This document shows, piece after piece, positions 43,185 to 52,448 of a DNA stretch of 64,000 nucleotides (the first letter of the stretch is position 1; every line of letters begins with the position of its first letter). The notes under the pieces are model-generated. The model did not search any database, was not told where the DNA came from, and saw only the letters and a program-made list of their open reading frames with translations. The stretch is from Myxococcales bacterium. GTDB lineage: Bacteria; Myxococcota_A; Polyangia; Polyangiales; Polyangiaceae. The translations under genes were made by a program, and so were the position numbers. The stretch lies in the NCBI GenBank assembly GCA_016706225.1, contig JADJKB010000008.1, positions 434,001-498,000 of the forward strand. The letters run 5' to 3'.

Positions 43185-43916
43185 ATGCGGCTGCCTGGGC
43201 GCCTCTCGGCAACGACTCTGGGGGATCTCCTCGGTGTGATGCATCGCGAGCGGCTGTCCGGGATCCTGGAGCTGATCGAGATCGAGGGTGCACAAGCAGG
43301 TCGCGCGCATCGAGTGCACCTCGACGCGGGGCTCGTTGCGCAAGTGGATAGCGCGCTCGGTGTGCCGCGGGTTGGTGAGATCCTGAAGCAGCAGGGGTTC
43401 GTCGGCGACGAGGCGCTACGTCGCCTCACCCGCGAGCTCACGCGCGCTCCCGGCCGCCGTGCCGGGGAGGTCCTGCTCGAGGGCGGCCAGCTCTCACCCC
43501 AGGCGCTCGGTGCGGCCTTGCGACGCCAGCTGCGCCAGCGACTGGACGCATTGTTCACACTGCCGGACGCCGAGCTGAGGTTTCACGTTCGGCGCGCCAC
43601 GACCGAGCGCCCTATCCCGCTCTCACCCCGGGAATTTCTGCATCAGCGGCCCCGCAAGCGCGATCGCGACGGCTCGCGGCGCCCGCCTGTGGGCACGGCG
43701 CCGCCCACCCCGGGCCGAGACCGAGCGCGCTCACAAGCCTTCGCGGTCCTCGGGCTCGCAGCCGACGCTCCACGCGACTCGGTGCAGCGCGCGTTCCGCA
43801 AGCTCGCCCGCGCTGCGCATCCCGATCGTCACCCCGCTGCCTCTAGCGAAGAGCGGGCCGAGCTGCTCAAACAATTCGCTGCGCTCAGCGCGGCGTACCA
43901 CTTGCTCGTGGCCTGA
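43185..43916 (+). CDS. DUF4388 (PATAN-like) and J-domain fusion protein
   Basis: The 243-aa protein has an N-terminal region like the DUF4388/PATAN domain (residues 1-130: LGDLLGVMHRERLSGILELI, GLVAQVDSALG, RLDALFTLPDAELRF). A basic, Pro-rich linker follows. The last 65 residues form a J domain: AFAVLGLAADAPRDSVQRAFRKLARAAHPDRHPA, with the HPD motif intact. J domains stimulate Hsp70 ATPase, while PATAN-like domains occur in gliding and two-component proteins. The fusion suggests an Hsp70 adapter linked to signalling. Confidence 0.8.
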   Translation: MRLPGRLSATTLGDLLGVMHRERLSGILELIEIEGAQAGRAHRVHLDAGLVAQVDSALGVPRVGEILKQQGFVGDEALRRLTRELTRAPGRRAGEVLLEGGQLSPQALGAALRRQLRQRLDALFTLPDAELRFHVRRATTERPIPLSPREFLHQRPRKRDRDGSRRPPVGTAPPTPGRDRARSQAFAVLGLAADAPRDSVQRAFRKLARAAHPDRHPAASSEERAELLKQFAALSAAYHLLVA

Positions 43917-43932
43917 GCGCGCCCGCTTCGAG

Positions 43933-44592
43933 TCAACCCATCTGCGCGCGCCACTTGCGCAGCAACCTCGGCAACGCCCGAAGATCATCGAGCACGGCGT
44001 CGGGACGCTCGCGCTCCAGAGTGGCGACGGGTGTGTTGCCGAAGGTGAGCGCCACACATCGGGCACCTGCGCTTCTGCCACACTGGATGTCCTGCGGGCC
44101 GTCCCCTACCATCACGGTCAGCTCCGGTCGTGCGTTCAAACGACGCATCAGCCCGAGCAGCGGCGCGGGATCCGGCTTCTTCTGGGGCAGATCATCGCCC
44201 GCAGCGACCGCCCGGAAGAAACCGCCGAGGCGTAGGCCTGCGAGCACGCGTCCGGTCGTCACGCGCGGTTTGTTCGTGCACAGCGCCAGCGGCAGCTCCT
44301 CGCCGAGCAGCTCGAGCACCGAGAGCGCGTGGGGCATGGGCCGTGTGTTGTCGGTGGCGTGCGCCGTGTAGAACTCCAGAAAATCCGCCAGCAGCGCCTC
44401 GAGCTCCGGAGCGTGCTCGTCGAGCCCGGCTGCGCGACTGAGTAGCGGCCGTGCGCCATCGCCGACAAAACGGCTGATGACCTCCACGGGCAGGGCCGAC
44501 TTGCCGTGGCGGATCAGCGCATGGTTGGTGGCGTGTGCAATGTCCAGACGTGAGTCGACCAGCGTGCCGTCGAGATCAAAGACCACCCACAT
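43933..44592 (-). CDS. HAD-family phosphatase, phosphoglycolate-phosphatase-like
   Basis: The 219-aa protein has the HAD motifs: DLDGTLVDS (nucleophile and acid Asp), TNKPR, KKPDPAPLL and VGDGPQDIQCG. The cap domain is of the small helical type found in Gph. The substrate is inferred only by resemblance. It converges with the PATAN-J gene and lies 24 nt downstream of the chlorite-dismutase-family gene on the same strand. Confidence 0.88.
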   Translation of the reverse strand: MWVVFDLDGTLVDSRLDIAHATNHALIRHGKSALPVEVISRFVGDGARPLLSRAAGLDEHAPELEALLADFLEFYTAHATDNTRPMPHALSVLELLGEELPLALCTNKPRVTTGRVLAGLRLGGFFRAVAAGDDLPQKKPDPAPLLGLMRRLNARPELTVMVGDGPQDIQCGRSAGARCVALTFGNTPVATLERERPDAVLDDLRALPRLLRKWRAQMG

Positions 44593-44616
44593 CGCGCGCG
44601 GTTACTCGCCGAAGGG

Positions 44617-45363
44617 TCATTCCGCGGCGTTGCGCCACACGGCCCGCCCCACGAAGAACGGCCCCATCTGTTGCATGAACTCGGAGGTCTGCCGCGTGCG
44701 TCGCATCGCCTGAATCACGTGCGACAGCGGGTGCAGCTCCTTGCCCACGAGGCCGATCACGAACTCGTTGTCGTTCTCGTCGAGCCCGTGGCACGCGAGG
44801 CGAACGTCGTGCGCGAGATCTGCCTCGCCGTAGGCCCTGCCGATGCCGCCGTGCTCGCGCAAGATGCCGCCCCGATCCTTGGCGTCGAGCCGCTCGAACT
44901 CACCCTTGCGGCGCAAGGGATACCAGATGGCCCACGGCCAGTCCGGGTTGAGGACCGTCTTTCTGGGGCGCTCGAGCAGCCAGAACGGCAGGTCCGCTTC
45001 GTAGCCGGTGGAGTAGGTGCGACCGATCATGGTCAAGCTCGGGCGCAGCTTGAGGCCGACCAGCTCTTCGTTCCAGGTGGCCCGACGCAGCTTGGTCACG
45101 AAGTCACCCGGGTCCTCCGAGAAGCCGAGCACCGCGAGCCCTTGAGGATGATTGACGTCCTCGTAGATCACCGACGGCATGCGGGCGGCTGCCAGGCTTT
45201 CACCGAGCTTTGCCACCGCCGCATCGGGCATCAAGGTCGGACCGCAGTCGAAGCACAAGAGCTGCATGAACAGCCGCCGGTCGAGGAACTGCGGGACACC
45301 GTCGCGCGGAGCGCCGCGTTCGCGTACGTCGACAGCGGGAGCGTCAGGGGCCGGGTGGCTCAT
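44617..45363 (-). CDS. Chlorite-dismutase-family heme protein
   Basis: The start at 45363 gives 248 aa. The C-terminal half matches the Cld/HemQ fold: WAIWYPLRRKGEFERLD, REHGGIGRAYGEADLAHDVRLACHGLDENDNEF, KELHPLSHVIQAMRRTRQTSEF and GPFFVGR. The family includes chlorite dismutases and coproheme decarboxylases; this subtype is probably not a true chlorite dismutase. Heme ligation cannot be confirmed from sequence. The protein is divergent from hisZ with 137 bp between. Confidence 0.75.
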   Translation of the reverse strand: MSHPAPDAPAVDVRERGAPRDGVPQFLDRRLFMQLLCFDCGPTLMPDAAVAKLGESLAAARMPSVIYEDVNHPQGLAVLGFSEDPGDFVTKLRRATWNEELVGLKLRPSLTMIGRTYSTGYEADLPFWLLERPRKTVLNPDWPWAIWYPLRRKGEFERLDAKDRGGILREHGGIGRAYGEADLAHDVRLACHGLDENDNEFVIGLVGKELHPLSHVIQAMRRTRQTSEFMQQMGPFFVGRAVWRNAAE

Positions 45364-45500
45364 TGGGCGTTCGTAGCTCAAAAAACCTGCGCATGGCAGC
45401 CCCAATGGCCACGAGCGCACACGGCCCGCGCAGAGCGCCGAGATTCGCGAGCGCGGGCCTGGATTGCATGTAGACTCGGGCGCCCTTTTTTGGCCCCGCC

Positions 45501-46793
45501 ATGCAATCGCCCGACGAGCACCTTGGCAGCGCCCTCGCGCACCCCCTCCCGGCGGGAATGCGCGATCTGCTGCCCAGCGAGAGCCGCGCCCTCGGTGAGC
45601 TCGGCCGCGGTCTGGCCGAGACCTTCGAGCTGTACGGCTACCAGCGCGTAACGGTGCCGGTGTTCGAGTACGCGGCGGTGCTCGAGCGCGGTCTGGGCGC
45701 GCTCGACCCGCGCGAAGTGCTCCGCTTCGTCGAGCCGGAGTCAGGCGAGGTCGTGGCGCTCCGGCCCGACATGACCCCGCAGATCGCGCGGCTGGTGGCG
45801 ACGCGACTCGGGCAGACGCCGTCCCCGGCCCGCCTGGCCTACGAAGGGTCGATCGTGCGCATGCGGCGCGAGCGCGCGCGGCGCCACCGACAGATCCCCC
45901 AGAGTGGCATCGAGTTGATCGGCAGCCCGGCTCCGGAAGGAGATTTCGAGGTCGTCCGGGTGGCCTGCGCTGCGCTTCGCCGGGTCGGGCTGGCTCATTT
46001 CGTCCTCGATCTCGGGCACGCACGCATCGCCGGCGCGCTGCTCGACGCACTGAGCGCGTCGCTCTCGCGCGAGCTCGTGGAGGCTCTCGGTCAGAAGGAC
46101 CCGCGCGAGCTCGAACGGCGCGCGGTCGCCGGTGGACTGGACGCGAGCCTGACTCGAGCGTTGGTCGGTCTCACCGAATTGCACGGCGGTCCCGAGATCT
46201 GGCCCATTGCCAAGCGACTGCTCGCCGGCACACCCGCGCAGCCGGGCCTCGAAGAGATCCAGCGCTTCTGGGAGTTCGCAACGGCTGAGGGACTAGCACC
46301 GGAGCTCAGTGTCGATCTCGGCGAGGTCCGAGACCTCGGCTACTACACGGGGATCACCTTTCAGATCCTGGCGGAAGGCCCCGGCGCGCCCGTCGGCTCG
46401 GGGGGCCGCTACGACCGCTTGCTCGAGCAGTTCGGCGCGCCGCGACCCGCCGCGGGTTTCGCCGTTGCGCTCGACCACCTGACCTGGGCCCTCGGCTCCA
46501 GCTCGCAGCCGGGTCGCACGCGAGTGCTCGTCGCCGGTAAGCGTACGGAGCCGGTGCTCGCGGCGCTCCGCGAGCGTGGGGTGGCCTGCGCCAAGGGCGA
46601 CGTCGACCTGTGGGCGCACGCCCGAGCGTGGCAGTTCACTCACGTGCTCGAGCTCGCCGATCGCGCAGGCAAGCTCACTTGTTTGACGGACGGACGGGTC
46701 AGCGAGCTGTCCGCCCTCGAGCCAGAGGCGGTGGCGCGTCAGATCAGCGGCAGCGACCCGCCAGAGAGCGGGCAAAAGGACGAGCGACAATGA
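45501..46793 (+). CDS. hisZ: ATP phosphoribosyltransferase regulatory subunit HisZ
   Basis: HisZ resembles histidyl-tRNA synthetase but lacks its aminoacylation function; it activates the short form of HisG in the first step of histidine synthesis. The 430-aa protein has PAGMRDLLPSES, LRPDMTPQIARLVATRL (motif-2-like) and GSGGRYDRLLEQFG. The short form of hisG must be elsewhere. The order hisZ-purA is common. Its stop overlaps the purA start. Confidence 0.9.
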   Translation: MQSPDEHLGSALAHPLPAGMRDLLPSESRALGELGRGLAETFELYGYQRVTVPVFEYAAVLERGLGALDPREVLRFVEPESGEVVALRPDMTPQIARLVATRLGQTPSPARLAYEGSIVRMRRERARRHRQIPQSGIELIGSPAPEGDFEVVRVACAALRRVGLAHFVLDLGHARIAGALLDALSASLSRELVEALGQKDPRELERRAVAGGLDASLTRALVGLTELHGGPEIWPIAKRLLAGTPAQPGLEEIQRFWEFATAEGLAPELSVDLGEVRDLGYYTGITFQILAEGPGAPVGSGGRYDRLLEQFGAPRPAAGFAVALDHLTWALGSSSQPGRTRVLVAGKRTEPVLAALRERGVACAKGDVDLWAHARAWQFTHVLELADRAGKLTCLTDGRVSELSALEPEAVARQISGSDPPESGQKDERQ

Positions 46794-48106
46794 CGGCAGT
46801 GGTGATCGTAGGCGCCCAGTGGGGGGACGAGGGCAAGGGAAAGATCGTCGATTTCTACACGGAATCTGCGGAAATGGTGGTGCGTTACGCCGGCGGTCCC
46901 AACGCTGGACACACCCTGGTGGTGGGCGAAGAAAAACTGGTCGTGCGGCTCTTGCCGAGCGGCATCCTCCGGCCACAGACCCGCTGTGTACTGGGTCAAG
47001 GAATGGTCATCGATCTCGAGGTGCTCTTGGGTGAGATCGACCAGCTGACCGCGCGGGGTTACGCGGATGTGCGTGAGCGTTTGGTGGTCAGCGATCGCGC
47101 TCATTTGATCTTGCCGTATCACCTGCTCGTCGACGGACTTCGGGAGGCGGCGCTCGGTGCTGAACGCGCCATCGGCACCACCAAAAAGGGCATCGGTCCG
47201 GCGTACGAGGACAAAGCGCGGCGCACGGGCCTGCGGGTCGGCGATCTGCGCGACCTCGAGCGCTTCCGTGCTGGCATTGCGGCCGCCATCGAAGCGTGGA
47301 GTCCGACGCTGGCTGCGCTCGGCGGTGAGATCCCGAAAGCCGACGCCGTCGTCGGCGCCCTCGGGCCGCTACGCGAGCGCGTTCTGCCGCTCATCGGCGA
47401 TGCGTCGCGGGTAGTGGACGACGCGATTCGCGCGGGAAAACGCGTGATGTTCGAGGGAGCGCAGGGCACGCTGCTGGACGTCGATCACGGCACCTATCCG
47501 TTCGTGACCTCGAGCTCCGCAGTCTCGGGCGGAGCAACCACCGGAGTCGGCGTGGGTCCGAGCCGCATCGACAGCGTGGTGGGGATCACCAAGGCGTACA
47601 CCACTCGCGTGGGTTCGGGGCCGTTCCCCACGGAGCTGTTCGACGCGGCTGGTCAGCATCTCCGCGATCAAGGCGCGGAGTTTGGATCGGTGACCGGACG
47701 CCCGCGGCGCTGTGGGTGGCTCGATCTGCCGGCGCTTCGCTACGCCGCCCGCGTCAACGGGCTCGATGCCCTGGCGGTCACCAAGCTGGACGTGCTCACA
47801 GGGCTCGACGAGCTGCGTGTCTGCGTCGCCTACGACACGCCGAGCGGGCGCACGGAGGACTTCCCGATCGACCTGCTCGACCCCAAGGGCCGAGTCGAAC
47901 CCGTGTATGAAACGCTACCGGGCTGGAAAGAGTCGCTGACCGGGGTGCAGAGCCTCGACGGGCTGCCTGCGGCGGCGCTCCGCTACGTGCGTTTTCTGGA
48001 AGCGGGGGTGCGCACGCCGCTATTTCTGGTCAGCGTGGGGCCGCGCCGCGCCCAGACCATCGTGCTCGATCATCCCTTCGAGCCGCGAGCGGGTGCTCCC
48101 GGCTGA
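46790..48106 (+). CDS. purA: Adenylosuccinate synthase
   Basis: PurA joins IMP and aspartate with GTP hydrolysis in AMP synthesis. The 438-aa protein has GAQWGDEGKGKIVDFY, GGPNAGHTLV, the KKGIGPAYEDKARR loop, FEGAQGTLLDVDHGTYPFVTSS and TKLDVLTGLDE. The ATG overlaps the hisZ stop (ATGA). Confidence 0.97.
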   Translation: MTAVVIVGAQWGDEGKGKIVDFYTESAEMVVRYAGGPNAGHTLVVGEEKLVVRLLPSGILRPQTRCVLGQGMVIDLEVLLGEIDQLTARGYADVRERLVVSDRAHLILPYHLLVDGLREAALGAERAIGTTKKGIGPAYEDKARRTGLRVGDLRDLERFRAGIAAAIEAWSPTLAALGGEIPKADAVVGALGPLRERVLPLIGDASRVVDDAIRAGKRVMFEGAQGTLLDVDHGTYPFVTSSSAVSGGATTGVGVGPSRIDSVVGITKAYTTRVGSGPFPTELFDAAGQHLRDQGAEFGSVTGRPRRCGWLDLPALRYAARVNGLDALAVTKLDVLTGLDELRVCVAYDTPSGRTEDFPIDLLDPKGRVEPVYETLPGWKESLTGVQSLDGLPAAALRYVRFLEAGVRTPLFLVSVGPRRAQTIVLDHPFEPRAGAPG

Positions 48107-48154
48107 CGCCCGCTCCCCCCGGAGCGTCGCTCGGTGTACGCTTCGAGAATCGGT

Positions 48155-49159
48155 ATGACGTTCAGGCGGAGCGCACGTTGGAGCCGAGGCCTGGGCCTCG
48201 GCGTAGCCCTCTGGGTCTGGGTGGGCAGTGCAGCGGGGCAGGCCGCCGCGCCTGGGGGTACAGAGCCCGGCTCGGCGGATCTCAGCGCGGCCAGCGCGGC
48301 GAGTCCGCGTCCTCGGGAGTGCGGGCCGGATCGCGGGCCCGGCGCAAAGACCGAGTGGGACCGGGCGCGACGCCCGAAGGAGCAAGCGTTCTGCGACACA
48401 CTCGCCCGGGGCTACTCCGAGCTGAACCTGGCTCCGGGGCGCGCCATCGTCGCCGCACGCAAGGCCGCGGCCCTGCGTCCCACGAGCGCCGCTCCGCTGG
48501 TACTCGAAGCGCGCGCGCTCGTGAGTGATGGCCGAGCGAAGGAAGCCTGGCCGGTGTTCCGTCGCGCGCGGTCCATCGACAAACGCAGCGTGGAAGAGCC
48601 GTCGGCGTTGCACGATCTGGCACTTTCGGCCCGCGCCAGTGGTGAGCACGACGAAGCCGTCGCGGCTTACCGGGCGCTGGTGCCCCGCGCCGGCATGTTG
48701 TCGGAACCGCGCCGTCGCCAACGCGTCTACCTCGAAGCGGCCATGACGGTCATGCGTGCGGACGCCCGCGGCATCGACGAAGCGCTTGGCTACCTGGGAG
48801 AGGCCCGGCGCCTGCGTGGCATGCCGGGGCTCGCGGATATCGTGGTGGGTGCGACCGCGCTCGCGCTCGATCGGCAGGGGCGTTCGGACGAGGCCCGGGG
48901 CGTGGCCGCCGAGGCTCGGGGGCCAGAGGGTGTGCTGCGTTTGGCGGCGCTCCCGAGCCGCAACGAGGTCGTCTCGCTGGAGGAAGGAGAGCTGGCAGCC
49001 GTGGCGGCGATCCTGGCGGAGCGTTCCCAGCCGGAGCTGGCGAAGAAAAACTGGCGTGCGTTCCTGGATAGCCCGGCCGGGCGTGCACCGGCGTGGCAGG
49101 CGCACGCCAAACACAAGCTCGAATCCCTCGGCGTCGTTCGCAGGCGCAAGCTGCGATGA
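48155..49159 (+). CDS. Secreted TPR-repeat protein
   Basis: The ATG at 48155 gives a 334-aa protein with a signal peptide that ends near GSAAGQA. The mature region is helical and TPR-like (APLVLEARALVSDGRAKEAWPVFRRARSI, DLALSARASGEHDEAVAAYRAL). No enzymatic motif is visible. Its end overlaps the start of the next gene (ATGA at 49156), so the two are coupled and probably form one envelope module. Confidence 0.7.
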   Translation: MTFRRSARWSRGLGLGVALWVWVGSAAGQAAAPGGTEPGSADLSAASAASPRPRECGPDRGPGAKTEWDRARRPKEQAFCDTLARGYSELNLAPGRAIVAARKAAALRPTSAAPLVLEARALVSDGRAKEAWPVFRRARSIDKRSVEEPSALHDLALSARASGEHDEAVAAYRALVPRAGMLSEPRRRQRVYLEAAMTVMRADARGIDEALGYLGEARRLRGMPGLADIVVGATALALDRQGRSDEARGVAAEARGPEGVLRLAALPSRNEVVSLEEGELAAVAAILAERSQPELAKKNWRAFLDSPAGRAPAWQAHAKHKLESLGVVRRRKLR

Positions 49160-50150
49160 AGCCGCGGTTCGCGCGCGCCGCCGCGCTGCTCGCGCTCAGC
49201 GTGGCATCGAGCATTTCTGGTCGCGCCGCCGCGCAACCTTCGATCTGGGACGTCGCGAAGAATCCGCGCGCTCAGCGGGACTATCAGACCCTCGTCGCGG
49301 TGGAGCGCATGATCGCGCGCGACGAAGGGACGCTCTTCGACCCCGCGTTGCCGGGGCGCTTCATGCGCGCCGCCCTTGCCATCGTGGAGCTCGCCGGCGG
49401 TAGCGAGAGCGCCGACCCGCGGCTGTTGTTCGTGGCGGGGACTTGCTCTCGGACGTCACGGTGGGGCGCGACGAAGACGCACGAACGCTGCTCGAACGTG
49501 CGCTCGCGCTGGCGCCGAACTCGCCGCTTGCCGGTCGAGCTTGGTTCAACCTGGCCATTGCGTCGGCCCGCCTGGGCAAGCCCGAGCGCGAGCGAAGTGC
49601 GTACACCAAGGCCCTCGAGAGCGTCTGGGAACCCGGCTTTCGCGCCAATATCTACGCGAACCGCGGCGAATCGAGCATGGTTCTGGGGCGTTTGGACGAC
49701 GCGATCGCGGACTATAAAAAGGCCATCGTGGTCGCCGATCGACCCGATCTAACGGCGCTTGCTCAGTACGGACTCGGGGTTGCGCTCGAGCGCAACGGAG
49801 ACCTGCCCCGAGCGCTCGACGCGATGCAGTCCGCCCGCTCGATCAAGATCCCAGGAGTGGGCTCTGCGCTCGACCTGCCGAGTGTGTTCTTCGTGCCGGC
49901 GTACGACGCTCACTACTACAAGGCGCTCGAAGCGATGTCCGCCGCACGCTCAGCGAAGAAGCCGGAGCTCGTTGCGGCACACCTGCTCGACGCGGGGGAC
50001 GAGTGGCAGAAGTACCTCGAGCTGGCAGTGCCCGACAAACACCGGTGGGTACCCAACGCGCGGCGACACTCCGAGCAAGTCCTCACTCGCTTGCGCGGCC
50101 TGGCGAAAGACCTCAAGCGGCGCGCGGCAGCGGTTCGTCGGGGGCGCTGA
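49156..50150 (+). CDS. Secreted TPR-repeat protein with apparent 1-nt deletion
   Basis: The gene starts at 49156 with a signal peptide (AAALLALSVASSISG). The frame holds to about 49440 (ADPRLLFVAG), then continues one frame over as DLLSDVTVGRDEDARTLLERALALAPNSP and on to 50150. Adding one G to the GGGG run at 49437-49440 gives a single protein of about 331 aa with TPR units (NRGESSMVLGRLDDAIADYKKAI, AQYGLGVALERNGDLPRALDAM). A sequencing or assembly error is favoured. Its 3' end overlaps the convergent PH-domain gene by 38 nt. Confidence 0.65.
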
Positions 50151-51255
50151 GCGCTCGACTCAGACCCTCGACGTCTTCGACGCGCTCGAGCACCGGGCAG
50201 AGCCCCGGCATGGCCTCGTCGTCCCGGAACGCGCCACTCGCCGCCAGCGCTCGGGCCTGCGGGCCATCGAGGACCAGGAACACGTCGCGCAGGCCGTCGC
50301 GCCCTGGCGCGTCGATCACGTCGACGATCTTCTGTTTGTCCAGGTGCAGCTCTTCGTTGCCGCGCTGGATCAACACCCGGCGGTTGGTCACGAGGTAACG
50401 GGTGCTTCCTGCCAGGCGTCCGGGCCGAATCACCGCCACGTAGAAGAGCACACACGAGCTCGCGAGCACCGTGAGCGTCGCCAGACCCAAGCCCGTCACC
50501 AGCGCCTCGAACGCCAGGACTTCGGTGGACATGCCGGCCGCGACCAGCTTCCGTAAGGTCGGGACACTCGTCAGCGCCATGCGCACGCCGACGGCAAGCA
50601 GCGTGACGGAAAGCGCCACGTTGGCCCAGCCGCGCACCCGCTGCGGCAAGTACGACCGCCACGTCGGTTTGGGGTTGGCGGCCCAGAGCACCCGCTCACC
50701 GAGCTGCAAGCGCTGCGCAAGCAGCCGATCGTCGCGACCTGGGAGCACCACGTCCTCGTGTCCGGCGATGATCGCGGCCACTCGGTCCGGAGCTTTGAGC
50801 CCGTAGAGCCGCAGCATGAGGCGGCGGCGCAGGGCTCCGGTCGGAACCGCGCGCACGAGCTCCACGTCCCCGATGCCAGGGGCGAGCCAGTGGATGCGGG
50901 CGAAGCTGACGGCGCTGCGTTCGATGCTGCGGCGAAACGGCCCACGCTTGAAAACGACGTAGTGCTCCGTCACTTCGTAGCTCACGCGCGCGAGCCAGAT
51001 GCGGGGACCGTGCAGGAGCCCGAGCCCCAGCGTGACGGCCCAGGCGCCGAACACGAGCATCGGGGTGGGGCTGGTGCCGAGCGATTGCGACAGCACGAAG
51101 GCGAAGCACACGGAGATGACCGCGGTCGCGAACATCACGGCGGCGGCGGCGCGGAGAAACGCTGGCGTGTCGAGGCGCTCCGGACGCCCCGTCCAGACAA
51201 TCTGTTCTCCGTAGCGTGAGTCGCGTGCCAAGGGCCTCGAGGTATGGACGACCAA
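50113..51255 (-). CDS. Membrane protein with bacterial PH-like domains
   Basis: The 380-aa protein has hydrophobic segments near residues 35-55, 66-83 and 220-280, and two bacterial PH-like (bPH2/YdbT) regions: ARVSYEVTEHYVVFKRGPFRRSIERSAV and TRYLVTNRRVLIQRGNEELHLDKQKIVDV. The start is at 51255. Related proteins sit in the inner membrane and have no proven activity. Its 3' end overlaps the convergent TPR gene. Confidence 0.75.
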   Translation of the reverse strand: MVVHTSRPLARDSRYGEQIVWTGRPERLDTPAFLRAAAAVMFATAVISVCFAFVLSQSLGTSPTPMLVFGAWAVTLGLGLLHGPRIWLARVSYEVTEHYVVFKRGPFRRSIERSAVSFARIHWLAPGIGDVELVRAVPTGALRRRLMLRLYGLKAPDRVAAIIAGHEDVVLPGRDDRLLAQRLQLGERVLWAANPKPTWRSYLPQRVRGWANVALSVTLLAVGVRMALTSVPTLRKLVAAGMSTEVLAFEALVTGLGLATLTVLASSCVLFYVAVIRPGRLAGSTRYLVTNRRVLIQRGNEELHLDKQKIVDVIDAPGRDGLRDVFLVLDGPQARALAASGAFRDDEAMPGLCPVLERVEDVEGLSRALSAPDEPLPRAA

Positions 51256-51365
51256 GCCTCAGAGAAAGTCTGAGGTCCGGCGCCCTCGCCGTCGAGCCGG
51301 TCCGCCAAATCGGCCGGAGCCCGCGGCTATCTCAGCGTGACTCCAGGGAGTCTCGGCGCTGCTGG

Positions 51366-52448
51366 TCAGGAGGCGGGAGCCACGAATACGACCTCGATGC
51401 GGTCGTTACGCGGACCCGCGCCGGTCCGGCTGGGGTCGACCACGGGCTGGGCCGTGCCCGCGCTCACGCTCTCGACGCGCGGGGCTCCCGCGGCGGCGAG
51501 GGCGTCGGTGACGGTCTTCCTCCTGGCATCGTCTCCCGACTTGCCGTGCAGGACGACCAGCACGGGAAACGCGGTGTGTGCCTTGGCGACCCTGCCGAGC
51601 GCCTGGAGCGCGGTCAGTCCGTCCTTGGTCAAGCCGCCCTTTGCATCGAACAGCCCGCGCAACGTGACCACGACTCCGCGATCATCGCGGAAGGCGTGGA
51701 ACGAACCGCTGCGGCTCAGCTCGTCGAGCAGTGCATCCGCGAGGCCTGCGCCTGGCGCGTCGTGCGTGGCGGCGCGTCGCGCGTCCGTCAAGTGCCGCAG
51801 ACAACTCGAACGCAGCGCCACCGCGGTATCGATCGGAGTTGCCTTGGGCGTGCCGGCGAGCGCGCGGTCGAGCTCCGCGACCTTGTCGAGCTCCGCGCCG
51901 AGGCCGTCCCGCTTGGGTTGCAAGAGTCGAGCGGCTACACACAAGAGCTGCGCCTGGGACGCGAGTGCGCGGGCGGCCTCGAGTCGGGCTTTCTCCCGCG
52001 CGGGTCCTGCTGGCGCGTTCGGCGCGAGCGGAATGGCGTCCTCGGCGACACGGATCCGAAGCTCCAGATCGTCCGCTTCGGCAGCGACGCGCCGGTGTTT
52101 TTCGTCGATGTCGCCGAGCGCCGTCTTGGCCGCGCTGAGCTCCCGCGTGGCCTGCGCGAGATCGGTCTCCGCCCGGGCCAGCCGCGCCAGCACAAAAGCA
52201 TGGCCGTAGGCGGCGATGGCGTGTTCGCTGAGGATCTGGGCGGACGCCGGATCACCGTCCTGGTGCGCGGCCTCGGCTCGTTTCGCCAAGAGCTCGGCGC
52301 GAGCGTGCGCCTGCGGCGCGAGGGTCTTGGACTCGCGCGCTTGCGCGCCCTGAGCCAGCGCTTCCACGTCGAACAGCACGCGCGGTTTCGGCGCCGAAGC
52401 ACACGATACTGCGAGGCCGAGGCACAAGAGCAGAGCCGCGCGCATCAC
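51366..52448 (-). CDS. OmpA-like periplasmic lipoprotein
   Basis: The 360-aa protein has a lipobox (AVSC, Cys16). The middle region (residues 20-200) is strongly helical with coiled-coil character (DLAQATRELSAAKTALGDIDEKHRRVAAEADDLELRI). The last 110 residues look like an OmpA C-terminal peptidoglycan-binding fold (GLFDAKGGLTKDGLTALQALGRVAKAHTAFPVLVVLHG, ending NDRIEVVFV). The ATG overlaps the end of the gene at 52445, so the pair is coupled. It probably links the outer membrane to the wall. Confidence 0.75.
   Translation of the reverse strand: MMRAALLLCLGLAVSCASAPKPRVLFDVEALAQGAQARESKTLAPQAHARAELLAKRAEAAHQDGDPASAQILSEHAIAAYGHAFVLARLARAETDLAQATRELSAAKTALGDIDEKHRRVAAEADDLELRIRVAEDAIPLAPNAPAGPAREKARLEAARALASQAQLLCVAARLLQPKRDGLGAELDKVAELDRALAGTPKATPIDTAVALRSSCLRHLTDARRAATHDAPGAGLADALLDELSRSGSFHAFRDDRGVVVTLRGLFDAKGGLTKDGLTALQALGRVAKAHTAFPVLVVLHGKSGDDARRKTVTDALAAAGAPRVESVSAGTAQPVVDPSRTGAGPRNDRIEVVFVAPAS

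Noticed and set aside
44617..46050. A 477-codon frame with a long Arg-rich N-terminus on the chlorite-dismutase-family gene.
   Set aside because: The N-terminal half is antisense to hisZ; the family sequence begins near the ATG at 45363.
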